Shown here piece after piece: positions 48,507 through 48,558 of a stretch of 48,558 nt of DNA (the stretch's first letter is position 1; each line of letters starts with the position of its first letter). The position numbers and the translations under genes are program-made. The notes beneath the pieces are model-generated. The model made no database searches, was not told the origin of the DNA, and saw only the letters and a program-made list of their open reading frames with translations. The DNA is from an uncultured Prevotella sp. (GTDB lineage: Bacteria > Bacteroidota > Bacteroidia > Bacteroidales > Bacteroidaceae): contig CAKQPF010000024.1 in the NCBI GenBank assembly GCA_934256705.1, forward strand, positions 1-48,558, given 5' to 3'.

Positions 48507-48558
48507 ATGAAGGCAAAGAAATCAGCAAACAGCAAAGTTCCCAGCAGGGCGTTACATG
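48507..48558 (+). CDS. Possible start of a gene cut by the window end
   Basis: ATG at 48507 opens a basic N-terminus (MKAKKSANSKVPSRALH) that runs to the window end. A second ATG at 48556 is out of frame with it by one base. With a -7 box ending at 48498, the first ATG would be nearly leaderless, so the second could be the true start. Too short to name. Confidence 0.3.
   Translation, partial: MKAKKSANSKVPSRALH

Overview
The window is a chromosomal segment of a Bacteroidota bacterium, most likely Prevotella in the broad sense (Prevotella/Segatella and relatives). The reasons are: promoters of the Bacteroidetes type (TTG near -33 and TAnnTTTG near -7, about 19-20 nt apart) before many genes; AT-rich leaders without Shine-Dalgarno sequences; type IX secretion (T9SS) genes; a SusC/SusD pair; and gene orders typical of the order (DUF1599 - DoxX - tpiA - SPOR - folE; porX - tsaE; holB - ricT - gldH). 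The species is not determined.

Layout. 0-12 kb: YfhO-like membrane protein, tcdA, a TonB-dependent receptor, a coiled-coil lipoprotein with rsmI, thymidine kinase, an AI-2E-type permease, tRNA-Lys and the CCA-adding enzyme. 12-20 kb: a small lipoprotein, DUF1599, a DoxX/BT_3928-like protein, tpiA, a SPOR protein, folE, exonuclease III, tRNA-Pro and aroA. 20-29.7 kb: a porW/sprE-like TPR lipoprotein, porX, tsaE and a CcdA-like permease face a tadA-pyrH-birA operon; then trxA and greA. 29.7-34 kb is the accessory-looking part: an AbiEi/AbiEii toxin-antitoxin pair, a 22-bp repeat array, a cluster of identical 12-bp sites in front of a DUF4143 ATPase, and a large nested inverted repeat with its own promoter. 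34-40.8 kb: a PL11 rhamnogalacturonan lyase, holB, ricT, gldH, porT (reverse) and a 55-residue 2[4Fe-4S] ferredoxin. 40.8-48.5 kb: a candidate small RNA or attenuator, then susC, susD, a DUF5012-like lipoprotein and a lipid-binding-type lipoprotein ending at a terminator into which a 167-bp MITE has inserted.

Working together. porW, porX, gldH and porT belong to the T9SS/gliding machinery. tcdA, tsaE, tadA, cca and rsmI are tRNA or rRNA maturation functions. The susC-susD set is a glycan (or other ligand) uptake locus with no enzyme or regulator attached.

The most unusual content is between genes. (1) A 29-nt element, GCCACYGTG followed by a 7-bp hairpin with a 6-nt loop, occurs five times, always in the sense orientation 17-40 nt before a start codon (folE, exonuclease III, porW, tadA, pyrH), with compensatory changes in the stem. 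(2) Three arrays of a degenerate repeat have an exact 22-bp period. (3) Five loci carry 7-bp-period repeats. (4) Five TGCAGATTAAGC-type sites precede the ATPase, one inside its promoter. (5) A MITE has a 13-bp target duplication. All were found by reading alone; no database search was possible.
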